Assembly: GCA_017963875.1 (NCBI GenBank)
Contig: JAGCTA010000151.1
Location: forward strand, 1-7,040
Source: Victivallales bacterium
GTDB taxonomy: Bacteria > Verrucomicrobiota > Lentisphaeria > Oligosphaerales > Oligosphaeraceae
DNA length: 7,040 nucleotides
Direction of reading: 5' to 3'
Numbering within the stretch: the stretch's first letter is position 1; the number at the start of each line of letters is the position of its first letter. The notes beneath the pieces are model-generated. The model was given only the letters and a program-made list of their open reading frames with translations. It searched no databases and was not told where the DNA came from. This document shows positions 5,717-7,040 of this stretch, one piece after another. The translations under genes were made by a program, and so were the position numbers.

Positions 5717-6517
5717 ATGGAAGAAAACAACCAGCCCATAGGCATTACCATTCTTGGCAGCGGTTCAAAAGGCAACGCCACCATCATTCATCGTGGCAAA
5801 GACGCCATCATGATCTACGCTGGCTTCAATAAAAAAGAATTTTTGAGGCGTTATGAAGCCGCAGGTCTGCCAGATGATTTGCAAATCCATGCGATTCTCG
5901 TCACGCATGAGCATACGGACCATATCTGTGGGCTGAGGCTGCTAGCACAGCATTTTGGAGCGCAGATATATGCCACAAGCAAATGCGCTGAATGCCTCAA
6001 GTCACGCTTCAAAGTCCAGAGCCGATTTAATCTTATTGCAGCGGGCGGTGGTTTCCCTCTGTGCGGATTCAACGTGACGCCTTTTTCAATTCCGCATGAC
6101 GCCGTGGACCCTATCGCATATACCATTTTAGCGAATAATAGGAAAATCGGCATTGCCACGGATTTGGGATTGGCAAATACGCTTGTGTCATACGAATTGA
6201 AGGATTGTGATGTGCTTGTCATAGAGAGCAATCATGACCTGAACATGCTTGCGGCGTCACAGCGGCCATGGAATCTCAAACAACGCATCATGGGCAATAT
6301 GGGGCATTTGAGCAATGCCGCAGCCGCAACGCTATTGGAGCAGGTAATTTGCCCCAACACTCATCATCTTGTGCTGGCGCACTTGAGTTCCGAGTGCAAT
6401 GAACCGCAAATCGCAAGGGAGGCCGCGTGCTCATGCCTTCATAGGCTCCATCGCGATGATATTGACTTGAACATAGCAATGCAAGATATGCCTCTTTCCA
6501 CTATCTGGCTGGAGTGA
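5717..6517 (+). CDS. Metallo-beta-lactamase-fold hydrolase, WalJ/YycJ-like
   Basis: A 266-residue cytoplasmic hydrolase. The opening 'ILGSGSKGNATII' (12-24) and the overall motif order match the WalJ/YycJ group, whose members are predicted nucleases or phosphodiesterases. Metal ligands visible are HEHTDH (64-69), His127 in 'SIPHDA', Asp149 in 'GIATDLG', and His222 in 'LVLAHLSSECNEP'; 'NMGHLSN' (194-200) is also typical. One deviation is in strand two: Tyr34 stands where the family normally has Asp ('iLiDaGf' reads IMIYAGF). The codon is TAC, one base from GAC. The start lies 16 bases after lpxB with no clear Shine-Dalgarno. The fold is certain, the exact substrate unknown. Confidence 0.88.
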   Translation: MEENNQPIGITILGSGSKGNATIIHRGKDAIMIYAGFNKKEFLRRYEAAGLPDDLQIHAILVTHEHTDHICGLRLLAQHFGAQIYATSKCAECLKSRFKVQSRFNLIAAGGGFPLCGFNVTPFSIPHDAVDPIAYTILANNRKIGIATDLGLANTLVSYELKDCDVLVIESNHDLNMLAASQRPWNLKQRIMGNMGHLSNAAAATLLEQVICPNTHHLVLAHLSSECNEPQIAREAACSCLHRLHRDDIDLNIAMQDMPLSTIWLE

Positions 6518-6559
6518 TGCGTCTTCTGAAGGTGGAATGTTTTCCCAAGGAGAAAGGAT

Positions 6560-7040
6560 ATGTTTGATTTCGATGCATTGAAAAGCCGTTCGCCGATTCT
6601 GCTAAGGGGAAACGAATACACATGCTACCGTGACCCGACGGTATTCTATTGGCATGGCGTATTTTATATCTATTTTTCCTATTGCACGACCGAATTTCAT
6701 GATGGAGGCTTCACGCGTTATGTGCAAATAGGCATGACCAAAAGCAGTGATTTGATGGACTTTGAGCCAGTCAGGTTGCTGACTCCAAAGGATGTGTCAT
6801 TGAACCATTCGAGCCCAGGAAATATCATCCACTGGAATGGAAAGTTCAGAATGTGCTGCCAGACATATTGTTGTGAAAACGGGGAACGTTATGGGAACGA
6901 TCGTTCAAGAATTTGGCTCATGAACTCCGACGACTTGGAGAACTGGGATGAACCGCGTTTGCTCCGCGTCAAGGGGGACGAGGTGCCTGTGGAGGAGATG
7001 GGCCGCAGGATCGATGCATTTCTGATTCAAAATTCAGAAG
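6560..7040 (+). CDS. Five-bladed beta-propeller glycoside-hydrolase-like protein (GH43/GH32/GH130-like), N-terminal part
   Basis: The first 160 codons are inside the window and the gene continues past the right edge. ATG at 6560 follows AAGGAG (6547-6552) by seven bases. Early in the protein is 'YRDPTVFYWHGVFYIYFSY' (23-41), the typical first blade of five-bladed propeller glycosidases, where Asp25 is a candidate catalytic base. Blade-like repeats follow: 'SSPGNIIHWNGKFRMCCQTY' (84-103) and 'SRIWLMNSDDLENWDEPRLL' (117-136), then 'DAFLI' (152-156) at the start of another. No signal peptide is seen, so it would be intracellular. The exact GH family cannot be fixed without the remaining blades, and it could also be a non-catalytic propeller. 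A 42-base gap without terminator separates it from the hydrolase gene upstream. Confidence 0.75.
   Translation, partial: MFDFDALKSRSPILLRGNEYTCYRDPTVFYWHGVFYIYFSYCTTEFHDGGFTRYVQIGMTKSSDLMDFEPVRLLTPKDVSLNHSSPGNIIHWNGKFRMCCQTYCCENGERYGNDRSRIWLMNSDDLENWDEPRLLRVKGDEVPVEEMGRRIDAFLIQNSE

Overview
The window looks like chromosomal DNA of a Gram-negative bacterium. It carries lpxB, which makes the lipid A precursor, and three dTDP-L-rhamnose genes used for surface polysaccharide. Several starts have clear Shine-Dalgarno sequences (AAGGAG). The left-hand catabolic genes and the sugar-active gene on the right would suit a carbohydrate- or organic-acid-degrading member of the Planctomycetes-Verrucomicrobia-Lentisphaerae group. 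That placement is a guess from gene content, because no rRNA or marker gene is present.

Layout: the left 4.2 kb is read on the minus strand and the right 2.5 kb on the plus strand, diverging from a 334-base AT-rich intergenic region (4230-4563). Reading leftward from that region is a tight operon, rfbA-rfbC-rfbD (4229-1941), encoding three of the four steps from glucose-1-phosphate to dTDP-L-rhamnose. The missing step, rfbB, is not in the window. After a 210-base gap a second minus-strand operon starts at 1730: an M24 'pita-bread' protein whose metal ligands are mostly replaced, a small protein of the Anabaena sensory rhodopsin transducer (ASRT) family, and the first 63 codons of a phosphotriesterase-family amidohydrolase that runs off the left edge. 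These three are separated by 3 and 1 bases, so they are almost certainly co-transcribed and probably act on one small-molecule substrate. No rhodopsin gene is visible.

Reading rightward are lpxB (4564-5700), a WalJ/YycJ-like metallo-beta-lactamase-fold hydrolase (5717-6517), and the start of a five-bladed beta-propeller glycoside-hydrolase-like protein (6560 to the right edge). The gaps of 16 and 42 bases contain no obvious terminator, so these may be one transcript.

The most interesting points are the M24/ASRT/phosphotriesterase trio with an apparently non-metallo M24 member; a near-perfect dyad lying exactly over a consensus promoter for rfbACD; and a leader before lpxB with alternative pairings around a GGAGG sequence, a two-codon ORF and a 13-codon ORF that ends in an ATGA overlap with lpxB, which has no Shine-Dalgarno of its own. 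No tRNA, rRNA, CRISPR, insertion sequence or phage feature was found. I cannot claim a wholly new system from this window alone.
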